In this document: positions 1-10,391 of the stretch, piece after piece
How positions within the stretch are numbered: position 1 is the stretch's first letter
Layout of the letters: each line of letters opens with the position of its first letter
Assembly: GCA_004325065.1 (NCBI GenBank)
Contig: PITI01000210.1
Coordinates: 1-16,755 of the forward strand
From: Hamiltosporidium magnivora
Taxonomy: Eukaryota; Microsporidia; Dubosqiidae
Reading direction: 5' to 3'
Length of the DNA stretch: 16,755 nt
Program-made: the position numbers and the translations under genes
Notes under the pieces: generated by a model
What the model saw: the letters and a program-made list of their open reading frames with translations, nothing else
What the model was told of the DNA's origin: nothing
Database searches by the model: none

Positions 1-224
1 TATAAATCCGATTTTTCTCATCTACAAAAAATTGTATCAGCCAATCAAATTGCGTGTTCCGATAAAATGGCTAATTAGATTCAAAAGTATTTATTTTTTC
101 TATTTAATCGGCAAAAGATGTATGATAAAAACTATTTTAAAGTTAGAAAGAGTTTAATTGGAGTTGGATATCTAGTATGATATTAAAAAGGAGTGTGTTG
201 TTTATTTAAATAAAATTTGTTCGT

Positions 225-244
225 CCTAACCCTAACCCTAACCC
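225..244. repeat. Interstitial telomere-type repeat (CCCTAA, just over three units)
   Basis: The plus strand reads CCTAA followed by two CCCTAA units and a final CCC, without error. This is the C-rich strand of the TTAGGG telomere repeat. On the plus strand it is oriented as expected for a left chromosome end, yet 224 non-telomeric bases lie outside it. It may therefore be an internal remnant or a telomere-healing scar. The repeat itself is certain; its telomeric role is inferred. Confidence 0.8.
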
Positions 245-1121
245 GATGTAAGAAGAGAACATGATATTCCTAATAACTCATTTTAGTTGATCGTATTGAA
301 AAAAATTATTCTTCTAATTTATATTTGATTCGAGTTTTATTGATTTATAAATGAATTTAAAACAAAGAAAAAGTCTTCATAGAAAAAAAGGCAAAAAATG
401 TAAGATTTTGACTTATGTTTATATTTTTTTAAAAAACATGGTCTGTAATAATTGTTTTTACAAAGGTTAAAATATGATAGGGCTTATAAAAATGTGGAGC
501 ACTGCCAAGATTAACTTTAAATAGTTAAAAATGAAAATATAAAAACTTATGACCCTTCGGCAAAAGTTAAGTTAATTTATAAGTGTAGTGTTTAGATAAT
601 TTCTTATGTGATAACCAGGCAGGATTGTGACAAAATACTGTAAACCATCTATAAAAGAAGGTGAATATATTACACAATTTAGTTGAAATAGCTTAAAAAT
701 ACATTCAAAGCATTTTAGTTTGCTGCACAAATATATTGTTTCTAGACTAAATCCGTGAGACTTAAAGAGAACTAATTGTTTTGAAGAATCCAAATACATA
801 ATGAATCGAGTCCTCTGTTAAACTGGGTTTTAACTGGGGGACTGTGTTAAACAAGCAAAACCAAAATATTATTCTTTCTCGTTTTTTGATAAGAAAACAC
901 ACCAAAGCAAACAAAATTAAATAATAATATAGAGTATGAGTATAAACAGGAATTTGAACACCTAAAAAGGCAAAATATAAATTATAAACGAATTAGCAAA
1001 CGTTTTAGCTCAGAATTCTATTAAAAGAATAGAAAAAAAGTGTAAACATATCTGATTATTTTATGAATTCTATAAATATTTACTGATAGCTTCTTTTATA
1101 ATTCTTTATATACTAATCAAT
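245..1121. other. AT-rich intergenic stretch, no gene supported
   Basis: No convincing coding region is seen. A minus-strand frame of 75 codons (572-799) is open but has no recognisable motif and overlaps a dispersed repeat at 576-609. Between about 837 and 890 the sequence contains the near repeats AACTGGG and GTTAAAC. Its reverse complement weakly resembles the island at 7850-7900, so it may be a decayed extension of element copy A. Confidence 0.5.
576..609 (+). repeat. Dispersed 34-bp repeat, copy 1
   Basis: It matches positions 9634-9667 on the same strand at 30 of 34 bases. The shared core is TGTAGTGTT, one variable base, then AGATAAT, and it ends CTTATGT. Similarity stops on both sides, so this is a short relic or a conserved piece of a larger dispersed element such as an LTR edge. 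No function is assigned. Confidence 0.6.
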
Positions 1122-1793
1122 GGTATTGCATATCTTTTTAAATAAAAGCGCACTGTAATATTGATTTCATGTCTTAAAACGGTTCTGGTACGACATAAAA
1201 ACCTCCTGCATCACACCATCAGTAACCTCTGTATACCTACATATCGAAGTTTGTCTGCAGTAAGTGTCTGAATCCTTTTGATTTGCGAGGTCCTTGCCTA
1301 AAAATCGATCTTTAGTCGGAATCCATTTTGGGCTCTTATAGGACGAGAAGCATTTTTAGTTGACTCCTCTTACGTACCAAATACCTACTGCTAATATATA
1401 ACTGAAGTCTAACATAGGGATCTACCTAGAGGTTGCGATGCCATGCCAGCTGGCATAACATGCATCTTAGCCTTTCTTGGCTTGAAATGGGGTATGATTT
1501 AATTATATATCAGGCGCTAGATCTTCAACTCTAATCGCCGAAGCGGTATTTAATGCTTTTACATAGTGATTACTTAGAATCTCAGCATGGTTTCCCCTCT
1601 AGTTCATAAAAAACTATAAACCAATATTTTAGAGAAAATTTGAACATTTAAGCACCTCTATCTTATACAAATTTTTATGAGAACTTGAAAATCTAGCGGG
1701 GCTTTTATTTCTTCAAAAATTAAACCAGCAATTTATGGTTTAATTTTATTTAATTATTGCTAAGCAGATAGTTTTTACGTGGGTATCTTCCCT
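1122..1793 (-). mobile_element. Dispersed GC-richer element, copy A (diverged)
   Basis: Read on the minus strand, this block aligns along its whole length with copy B (6967-7709). Shared segments in order include TCTGCTT(A/G)GCAA, TATGTAAAAGCATT, TAGCGCCTG, a GCTAAG stem strand, CTAGGT, GAGCCCA, CCTCGC and a run resembling GTATCGCAGG before the 3' end. Identity is roughly two thirds by eye with many indels that are not multiples of three, which argues against a conserved protein. The block is flanked by imperfect direct repeats beginning CTTTAT and ending ATCAAT (1104-1121 and 1794-1810), possibly an old target-site duplication. It is most likely an old SINE-like or non-autonomous retroelement copy, or a decayed RNA gene. 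Confidence 0.7.
1443..1456. other. Perfect 14-bp palindrome, hairpin of element copy A
   Basis: ATGCCAGCTGGCAT is a perfect palindrome. In the element's orientation it folds as stem ATGCC/GGCAT with loop AGCT. The aligned hairpin in copy B (7307-7320) is ATACC/GGTAT with loop CGTT. One base pair has changed on both sides, so pairing is kept. Confidence 0.7.
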
Positions 1794-2018
1794 CTTTATT
1801 ATTGATCAATAATATTACGCTATTTCACTCATACATTTCAAGTTTAATTTTATGAATTGAAATCTTAAAAATGAAGCGATAGAAAATATTAAAAAAGTAT
1901 TTAAAGAAGCAAGTCAAAATTTTTAACAAAAATTGTATAAAAGTTAAGTATTCAAAAGTTTGTTTAAAAGATAAAATAATTATGTTTGACTTCTCATTTA
2001 ATGAATTTATTTGGATTT

Positions 2019-2231
2019 TTATAGTTTCCTCTGTAATTCAATTCTTTCTTTTTCTAAAAAAACATAGTCTTTTCTAATATTTACATGTTTTACACTTTTC
2101 ATGTCATTTAGAAACTCAAGCATGTTTATATGTTCATTATTGTTAAATTCATTTGTATTTTGTAAAAATTCGTCTATTGATTGATATATTTCTGTAAATT
2201 CCAATGTTTTTTCCGTTTGATTATATTCCAT
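2019..2231 (-). CDS. Possible small hypothetical protein (70 aa)
   Basis: The frame opens with ATG at the CCATGG around 2230 and ends in TAA. The product is hydrophilic and rich in Glu and Asn, with no membrane segment. Its C-terminal part is charged, ending near EKERIELQRKL, and could form a short helix or coiled coil. No family is recognised. A frame of this length is expected by chance a few times in DNA this AT-rich, so only the high GAA usage and the ordinary protein composition speak for it. No neighbouring gene supports it. It could be a real small gene, a gene fragment, or noise. Confidence 0.3.
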   Translation of the reverse strand: MEYNQTEKTLEFTEIYQSIDEFLQNTNEFNNNEHINMLEFLNDMKSVKHVNIRKDYVFLEKERIELQRKL

Positions 2232-5200
2232 GGCCTTTAAAATTTGGTTCTAATAAAAAAATACAAATTTATTTAAATTTTATTAGTTCAAGTTTTTCTA
2301 AAAATCATTTCTTAAAGTATTAACATGAAAAATACATCTTATTTTATTTCTTCATTTAAATATGATAAAACAGAACAATCTTTATTTGTTTATATAAAAG
2401 TAATAGCTTTATGTCGTTTAACGAAAATACTTGAATAAGTTTCTAATTGAATAAATTAACTTCATTACTAAGATTATATTTATGAAAATAGTGTTATTTT
2501 TTTACCTAACTTTAACTTAGTGTTTTTCTTGTATCTCTGCATTATGTATATAGGATAAATACTAGATTTATATTAAAATATACAGTAAACTACGTTTAAA
2601 ATATATATAAATTAATATACCAACCCAAAATACACAATCTAGAAATTTAGAATATAAATAGTATTCAAATGTTATCAGTTAAAAATATTTTTAGCTAAGA
2701 ATAGACACAAACAGATAAACTGTTATAAAAGAATAATCAACTACCTATTTTAGAAGTAACATCTCTTAAACGAAATCTACTAATAAAAAGTTTTGTCAAG
2801 ATCTATATAAATAATCTTAGAAGCTAAATGAACATAGAATCAATGATATAAATATAGTTGATCAAGATTTTGTACTTACAATGATTGTTGAATTGTTTGG
2901 TAAAATATTGAAAAATCGTTACAAGTTTTTTAAATTTATTAACATGCTTGTGCATTATTAAATGTACATTTTTTTTCGTTTTTTTTTAACATAGAAATGG
3001 AAAATATACAATCAACAATGTTTAGATACTTCAAAGTTCTATAAAAAATTACCGTCTGCTTACCTATTCTTGAAATTTCAATTCAGTTGGTTTTTACTGT
3101 GATTTTAAAAATCAATAGATATAATTCTAATAATACTAAAAAATAACTATTTGTGTATAATCAGTTAAACATATCTGAAATATTTAAAAAATATCTTAGA
3201 ATTTTTATTCCTAAACAATAAATACTAATTGAAACGAATAATAAATTTAAATAATAGTAAACAAAAAAATTCGAAGTATTTCTTTGATAGACAAAAAACT
3301 TAAGATACATTATCAAAAGCACAAGGAACCTAAAGAAGAGTTATGGAATTTACTATATAGAGCAAAAATCATGAGAAATTATAGAGAAATTAAATGCATA
3401 CCAATTAAAATAAGGTTTCAGGTAAAATCAAAATATTTAACTTTAACGTTTGCCCAACATTTCGAAAATCAAATTGCGGACTTAAAAAAAAACAAAAAAA
3501 TGACATATTTGTGAAATAAATCAAATAAAAGAAGAAACTGGGTTAAATATGGCATTAAAAAGGAGATTAGAAAAACTCTGAATTGAATATTTCAAATTAG
3601 AAATGTTTAAATTATGTTGGAAAAAACTAAGCCGAAACTATACAGGATAAAAATATATGAAAATTTTGGATATTTATATGAAGAAATCTCAGATTTTACA
3701 GAAATTATTCATTGTGAATTCATCAAGATTGGCTTAGGCTTACTTGAATTATTTATAAAATTCTAGTTTGACATTCTCTATCATTTAAATTTTTCCTCCA
3801 CCATTTAGACGTTTCACATCTTTCCTCTAAATTCGACTTATTATTCATGTATATTATCGATTCTTATGTGATAAAAGTATCTAAAATAGGAGTAAGATAT
3901 TTTTTGCATTTATTTGTTCAAAATCTTCTTAAGTTAACCGGCAATCTTATATTAAGCAAATTATGGTATCTTTAGAAATTGTCAGATTAGGTTTCAAAAG
4001 CCAAATTTTCTTTTATCTAGTACAACTGAATATTCTTTACGTTTATTTAAGTTCAACTGGGAGCAAAATGTGATTAATTTAAAAAGTTTCTTTTGAATAA
4101 TTGCTTTTTTGTGTCTTAATACATGTTTATTTATAAAAAAAGCTTCTATTTTAAGTATATACATAAAAGGATCACTTTTCTAATTTAAAAAATAAATTGA
4201 GAAAAAAATTATGTATATTCTTGTCGAATAGAATTTTTAAGCCAAAAAAATAATTATTCTTTCAAGTATAAACCAGTAAAGTTTTTTTCCGGAGTTACAA
4301 TACATTGTAGGTTTCTTTGGTTTTTATGCTTAATTATGATTTTGTCTAGTAAAATTAATATAGTACGTAAATCTTCGAACCAAAATAGCATTTTAGATTT
4401 AATATAACCATATAAAATTATTATTGTTAGCTATATTTTTATCGGAAATATATATTATCTTATTTTAAAATCAAATACCCAATCAATTTTTTCGTGTAAA
4501 TATTCCTCTAAAAAAAATTATTCATCGTTAAAAAGCCTAAATATTTATTATATTCAAAGCTCGTTTTTTTATTAAAAAATTTTAAGTCTATAGACTACAT
4601 TTCTATAAAAATATTTATTAATGGTTCTAGAGAAAATATTAAAAGTTTAATATGTTGATTCCGTTTTCAATAAATCTAAAATTAATGAAAAGTGATTATT
4701 TGATTCAATTAAGAGAATAGCAACAAAAAGATAATAAAGAGAAATAAAAAATTATTATTGTGATAATACTATCCGAAGAACTATCTTTTTATATATAAGC
4801 ACAAATGATACATAAAATCGCTATTTGATTGTTATTTCGAAATGAAAGTCGAATCTGCAACTCACTCTATCTATTGCTTATTATAAAAATAAAGACAAAA
4901 TACGCCACACATAAAATAAAAAAGCATTAGATCAAAGTATGAGGCTTAAAATAAACGTTTCAATATTATAAATCATGAAGGTAATAGAAAAAACGATTGC
5001 TAAAGAGATAAATAAATCGATATTCTAAAATGTTACAATAAAAGCCAATTTTACAGGTTTTGGAATACAATTTCAAAGAAGCTAAGCCTTAGTACAAGCA
5101 TATAAGACATATGTCTGTGGAAAGGTATAAATTCAACTAAATTTAAATTTAAGAAAATATAAGTCACATCCAAGAATATTCAAGTAACATTAGAATCACC

Positions 5201-6954
5201 GGGAAATGAAAAATTATTTATTTTGATTTCTCTTTGATAAATATAACCCACGCGTTAAAATATGAAAAAAGTGTATCTAATTGTGAGAATTTAACCGATT
5301 TCGTAGTTTAGAACAATTTTAACTTCTTCAATTATTGGCGGCATAAAAAATCATTTAGTATATAGATTGATTTTACAAACAAAAAAAATTGAAATCATTG
5401 AAAAAAGGTAGTTGCCAATTATAATCGTTTCTGAAATTTACTCGAAATATATTTCCATAACACCAATTATAAAATTTGCTATGCATTGCGAAAATTTTCT
5501 CAAACTTTTAACAGATATAGTTTCCCTGAAATACCACGGTCGAATTGCAATAAAATAATGCATGTAATATGTACATGAATAAATTATGTATAAAATTTGA
5601 TGTTAGAAATAGCTACAATCGACTTATAAACTTCGAAACTAGTACAATTAACAACTTGACAAATCATGAGGCTTTAAAAAACATGAACTTTGTCTCATGA
5701 AGAATGTTTTCTATCGCAGTATTAATAGCTAATAATTCATGTAACGGCCCCAGTATCCTGATCTCAAAGATAATGTTACGAAAAATAAATTGGTAACAGC
5801 AGAAGATAGTTCAAGGATTGTAAAAACAATTCCTGGATATTTTTGAAGAAACAGTTAATTCTGATAGAAATAGTTGGCTTTGTTCTGTTTCTCCAATATA
5901 AAATGTATCTCTTTCAAAGACTTAATTCTATAATTACAGTACTCGAAAATATTAGTTCTTCATAAAAAAAACGAATAATTTAATACAATCATAGAGAAGT
6001 ACGGAGTAAAAATTTTTCTAAATATGGGATATGCCTGTGTTTAATACAATGAATCGACCTTTCCCATAATATCATGCCTTTATAGCAAAGAGCTTTGATG
6101 CAAACAAGAATACAAAGAAAAAAAATTTGGAATATCGCTTGAAATGTATTTGGATTACATTTGAGTCTGTTGGTAATCATTCATTTGGTTTTAAATTAAA
6201 ATAAATTAGGTGCACTGTTAAAAAATACATTATGAAATATTGAGAGCAGAATCGAATTAAAAGTAATCGAGTTTGTTTCTCTGGCAATATTTTATTGCAA
6301 GTTCTAATTGTTATGTTTTTTTCTATTCTAATTTGAGTTTAATATTATTTATTTGCTATAGAGTAAGTCTTGGATAGAAAACAACAGCGAAGAAGATGAG
6401 GTAAATTTAAAAAAAATGTGATAACATCATTTTTACGCTATTTTAATACCAAATGCATCATATATATCTTAATAGCTGATTAACATTTCTTATTCAAGTT
6501 TTTTTGATCTTGTCTTCGAGAATTGGAAAAAGAAAGAGATGCGTATTCCCGTAAGTCTAATATGTAAAAAGGTTCACGTATAATTAAATATTTTTGTTTC
6601 TCATGGTTCGAAATACTTTTAAATGGCGTATAGTAAAGTTTGAAGGAATATTTGTTGAGTATTGTGACTTAAAAATAGCGTTTTAACTAATATTAGATTC
6701 TGATGATATAATTCGTACGCAAAAAAATGATTAAAACTTTACACACTTTTATCGTTAGATTGGATATTTTTATTCTAAAAAATTTTTCATTCGTCTTATG
6801 AAATAATTAAATAAAAAATTATTTTAAGATGTTTCTATTTTATTAGTTGTTTGAGTGATATAGCTAAATGCAACCATATTACGATAAATTTGTTTAAAGT
6901 ACATTTATTACAGATTTATAAAATTAAAATTTTCTTTACCAACTAGAATATTTT
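2232..6954. other. 4.7-kb gene desert
   Basis: No gene is supported. Weak open frames exist at 3284-3514 (plus, but it needs a TTG start), 3614-3766 (plus, 50 codons with ATG) and 5989-6180 (minus). None has a motif, and all are within chance length. Two short coding-like stretches lie near 6365-6416 and 6505-6590, but each is closed by nearby stops. No tRNA or rRNA gene was recognised. Confidence 0.5.
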
Positions 6955-6966
6955 ATTTACAGGTTT
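6955..6966 (+). repeat. 12-bp direct repeat, left flank of copy B
   Basis: ATTTACAGGTTT occurs here and exactly again at 7710-7721, bracketing the GC-richer element copy B. It is a candidate target-site duplication. A caution is that TTTACAGGTTT also occurs near 5050, so chance is not excluded. Confidence 0.4.
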
Positions 6967-7709
6967 TGTGGAGGGGGGATAACCACATAAAAAACTTTCT
7001 GCTTGGCAACGAGTGCGTGAAACTGGTGTGAAGATCATTGTTTGGATTTTTGGTGGGAATACAACCACACTAAATCTTCGGTTGTTCCATGGGAGTTGTT
7101 TGAAGAGGAGAGGTCAACTAAATGGCTTAACTTTTTCTACAAATCTATTTTGTAGTTTTTTATGTAACCAAATCGCAGCTAAATTTTTAGGTAATTGTTA
7201 TGTAAAAGCATTCGAACTAGCCTCGCACGCTCGAGTTAGAAGACTTAGCGCCTGGGTGATATAAAAATAAAACCCAATAAAAGCCGGGAGAGCTAAGTAC
7301 CAGGTTATACCCGTTGGTATTACATTGCTTTGTCTAGGTGGACCCCATGTAAATCTCTGAAATATATCTTAGCTAGAAGTTTATTGGGTTCAGAAAGTGT
7401 AGAGTAAGTGGGAATGCTGCATAGTCTTGGGGGGGGAGCCCAGGGGTGCTTCGGCCTTCGATCACACCCCATGCAATGGACATTAACGAACTCCGGGCAA
7501 CTGCCTCGCCTATTAGTTAGGTTCTATACACCAGGTAGATGAAAGGCTTTGGGACGTATGTATCGCAGGGATTACCGTTGGAGTGTTGGGGTAGCAGTCA
7601 TTTATGTTAAACCTAGAACTGCGTTAATGTCATAAAAACAAATATAACACTTGCCACTATTTTAAAAAAGATGTGATACTTTTAAATAAAAGTAGTAAAT
7701 TTATTTAAT
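6967..7709 (+). mobile_element. Dispersed GC-richer structured element, copy B
   Basis: This block stands out by much higher GC than its surroundings. The last 197 bases (7494-7690) match copy C (16560-16755, reverse complement) at about 94%, and the similarity ends abruptly at 7690. Its whole length aligns with diverged copy A (1122-1793, reverse complement). The interior, at 7271-7390, folds into nested stems. An 83-codon frame at 7013-7264 begins with GTG and is not kept in copy A, so it is not called as a gene. No reverse transcriptase, transposase, terminal inverted repeat or long terminal repeat is visible. Together with a flanking 12-bp direct repeat, this fits a non-autonomous retroposed element (SINE-like) or a retroposed structured RNA. 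Its family is not recognised. Confidence 0.7.
7271..7390 (+). other. Predicted multi-stem RNA fold inside copy B
   Basis: The outer stem pairs AACCCAATAAA (7271-7281) with TTTATTGGGTT (7380-7390), 11 bp. The inner stem pairs AGCTAAG (7291-7297) with CTTAGCT (7368-7374). A terminal hairpin pairs ATACC (7307-7311) with GGTAT (7316-7320). ACAT (7322-7325 region) can pair with ATGT (7347-7350). In copy A the inner stem survives as GCTAA/TTAGC and the hairpin survives with a compensatory change, which suggests selection on an RNA fold. Confidence 0.55.
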
Positions 7710-7721
7710 ATTTACAGGTTT
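7710..7721 (+). repeat. 12-bp direct repeat, right flank of copy B
   Basis: This is an exact second copy of ATTTACAGGTTT (see 6955-6966). It lies 19 bases after the point where homology between copies B and C ends. Confidence 0.4.
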
Positions 7722-7789
7722 AGGCCAAATCTTTCAGTTTTTGATTTATTAATTTGATTTATTATTTAATGTTTTTAATTCGCTAATTT

Positions 7790-8052
7790 TCTCCACCATG
7801 CCTAGAGCAGACTTGGCTTGGATCATTCTATGTTTGTATTAAGAGGCGACTAAAAGGGAATGGTTTTGCATGTTGGGGTTGCCTTTAGGGTTAACAACCC
7901 TCCTTTTAAAACCACTCCGTGTTACGAAACCCGAAAAAGTAAAGAAACCTACTGGAAAAAAACTAGTGGATGGTATTACTGAGAGAGACCGAGGCTCGTT
8001 TAGAGCTTCGGTTCCGGGGATGGATGAATTCTCTAATTCTATAAAAATATAA
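7790..8052 (+). mobile_element. GC-richer island with interrupted frame and SINE-core-like motif
   Basis: One frame is open from the ATG at 7798 to the stop at 8050-8052 apart from a single TAA at 7840-7842. The first piece reads MPRADLAWIILCLY. The second piece from the ATG at 7870 is 60 codons and basic. No protein family is recognised. TAAGAGGCGACTAA, starting near 7839, resembles from memory a motif in the central domain of animal MetaSINE-type elements. Two hairpins are visible: AGGGTT/AACCCT (7887-7892 with 7896-7901) and a 10-bp stem with one G-U pair (7988-7997 with 8003-8012). It is more likely a transposon or SINE fragment than a gene. It could also be a 3' part of the element at 6967-7709. 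Confidence 0.45.
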
Positions 8053-10194
8053 GCGATTCTTATTTTTATAAAGATTTAAAATGCATGATCGTTAATTTAA
8101 AATTTTTGTGAATTAAGCAGAAGAAAACTATTAGAAATCGAACAATACATTTTCGAGTGTTAAGTATGAAAAAATAACAGCATAAATATTTCTTTGATAA
8201 GCCATAATTTATAGTCTTTATTGCATTAATTCAAAATAGTGCTATTGTTGCTTATACGAATAATATATTATCTATATCTTCTACTGAAAATGATCTTAAT
8301 GTTTTTTATTTTCGTATGAGCAGCTTGTTTCACTCCAATGTTCCTAACCCACCAAAAAAATTTAATTAGGTACTTTTGAAGTAAAATTGGATTTTATTGT
8401 GTAACTTTTAGTTTATTGCTGTATGTATCCTTATGATTGTATCTTGGAAGTAATTCTGACAAATTATCCTAATTTCTCTTTATATTTTGGAGCTCTCTGT
8501 ATGCGATTTTATTGTATCCAAGTTTGATCTATTAGAGGGTAATCAACGATTCAACCTTTTTAAAATATCTACACTTATCGGAATAAAGATATACTTATAA
8601 CTGTTCATTCATTTGGCTTGCGATTTAGTTTCAAAAATAGAAAGTATTTTTCATAATCTTTTATAATAGTATTATAGAATCTAAAATTTTTTATTTTTTA
8701 TTGTTGAAACAGCTCGATTAAATTTAATTCGAAAATGATTTGTTAATATGTTAATCTATAAATCAAATTAAAATAGTTACTCTCGATATATTACAAGTAT
8801 ATTGTCAAAATCTATATAATGTATAATATTAAGTATCGATATATTATAAATAGCTAGTATATAAAAAATCAAAGAAAAAATAATCATTTTTTAAGATAGA
8901 ACTGTAGTACCAGTCATAAACCAAACCTTTGTTGTATAATTTAAAAGTCAAAAATATCAAAATCATCCTCAAAACATATAGTAAATATTTTTTACTTAAT
9001 TTAAATGAAAGTGGTTATTAAATGTAATTATATTTCATGCTTAAAATATTTTTCTAATCCCCTTATAAAATCCTTAAACTAATGCTACTTTATTAAAGTT
9101 TCTTATTTAATTTATATTTTGTGTTGTATAACCAAAAAAATCTTTTAAATATGATTAATTAATATAAATTCTAATTTATCTGTATTTTAAACTTTGATTG
9201 TCAAAAACTATTCCATAAATTGTGTTTCTTTCTTAAATATTATTTTTTAACCAAAAAATTATTTAAAAAAAATATTTTAATGAGTGTTTCATCTCTTCAT
9301 TTTTTTATATAGCAGATTATAATCAATTGATTAAATATAGCTATGATTAAAAATCCAATTGATAAAAAATATATGAAAATTCTTTTACTTAATTAATTGC
9401 ATATAGTTAGAAATTAACAATGCAATTTGTTAAAAAAATTTATTAAGATTCTTTTATTTGATATTATTTTACGTATAGTACATATTTCTTCTAAGTATTT
9501 AATTTTAATACTCTTTGCTGATATGTAATTTTGCAATCAGATATACCTGTATTTAATCAGATATTATTAGTATTTCATTATATTTAAGCCAAAATGAATT
9601 TAGAAAAATAATGTAAAAATGAGTTAGGTCATATTTATAAATGTAGTGTTGAGATAATCCCTTATGTACAATCTAATGTTTTCAGCATTGTTCTTATATT
9701 AAGCCTGAAAATCTGTACTGATATTTAAGATTCAAAATTATTATCCTAGAAAGTTTCCAATATGTATTTAAAGTCAAAAATATGAAATTTGCCAATTATT
9801 GTTTAAGTAATCTTATTAATATCAATCTATTTTTCCTTTTTCTTTACAAAAGTCAGTGAAAATATAAATTAAATTATACAATGTGAATACCAAGGAAGTG
9901 ATTTTAAAAAATGAAATCTAAAACAAGGGTGGGAAATAATTCATTCAAATATATTTTTTTTTCTTTACCCTTCGAAGTAATTTATTTTTTAAATTTCATT
10001 CAGCATTAAATGTGAATTTAAGAGCATTTTCATTCATATGAAAAGTGTGTCGGATTTCACAAACATTTTATATTAAATTTGTTTCTTCTCAAGTTCTTAG
10101 TTTTATACTTTTAAAATAATTTATTTACAAAATCTCACTTTGTTCAAATACATACCAATTATTTTATAAAAAGGTCCAAATTTCTATTAAATTA
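8053..10194. other. 2.1-kb AT-rich gene desert
   Basis: No open frame above chance length, RNA gene or long repeat was seen, apart from the dispersed 34-bp repeat at 9634-9667. Base composition is close to its lowest GC here. Confidence 0.5.
9634..9667 (+). repeat. Dispersed 34-bp repeat, copy 2
   Basis: It matches 576-609 at 30 of 34 positions on the same strand, 9 kb away. No flanking similarity was seen. Confidence 0.6.
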
Positions 10195-10313
10195 TATTTC
10201 ATTATTCATTTAAAAAAATTTTCTTTACCATCCAAAATGAAAAATATTATATATTTAATATATATCTTAAAAATTTCATTATTCATTTATAACAATTTTC
10301 TTTCTCCTTCAAT

Positions 10314-10370
10314 ATGAAAAATATTATAACCTTAATATGTATCTTATTATATTTCATCATTCATTTATAA
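10314..10370 (+). other. Upstream mini-ORF 1, hydrophobic 18-aa peptide
   Basis: It encodes MKNIITLICILLYFIIHL and then TAA. The peptide looks like a signal peptide or membrane helix: a Lys near the N-terminus, then a hydrophobic core. It is in the same frame as the downstream 113-aa gene. It is either an upstream ORF or the remnant of a duplicated leader. Confidence 0.4.
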
Positions 10371-10391
10371 CAATTTTCTTTCTCCTTCAAT

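Noticed and set aside
572..799. 75-codon minus-strand ORF
   Set aside because: Within chance length for this base composition, no motif, and part of it lies in a dispersed repeat.
1560..1610. Resemblance of AGAATCTCAGCATGG to U6 snRNA's AGATTAGCATGG
   Set aside because: The ACAGAGA box is missing, and the stretch aligns with element copy B as part of the dispersed repeat.
3284..3514. 76-codon plus-strand ORF
   Set aside because: It needs a TTG start, the first internal ATG leaves only a short product, and no domain is visible.
3614..3766. 50-codon plus-strand ORF with ATG start
   Set aside because: The product looks protein-like but many ORFs this long are expected by chance and nothing else supports it.
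5989..6180. 63-codon minus-strand ORF with a hydrophobic, Cys-rich product
   Set aside because: Chance length, no family and no context.
6365..6590. Two coding-like stretches (acidic WIENNSEEDEV and FFDLVFENWKKKEM) suggesting an exon pair or transposase relic
   Set aside because: Each is closed by stops within a few dozen codons, they do not share a frame, and no conserved motif links them.
6695..6720. CTGATGA, the first box of a hammerhead ribozyme
   Set aside because: No GAAA box or stem II follows.
7013..7264. 83-codon plus-strand ORF inside element copy B
   Set aside because: It starts with GTG, the frame is not preserved in copy A, and the conserved signal is better explained by RNA structure.
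7381..7430. GTTCAG and TAGTC strings resembling group I intron R and S elements
   Set aside because: The required P7 pairing between them is absent and no other intron core element was found.
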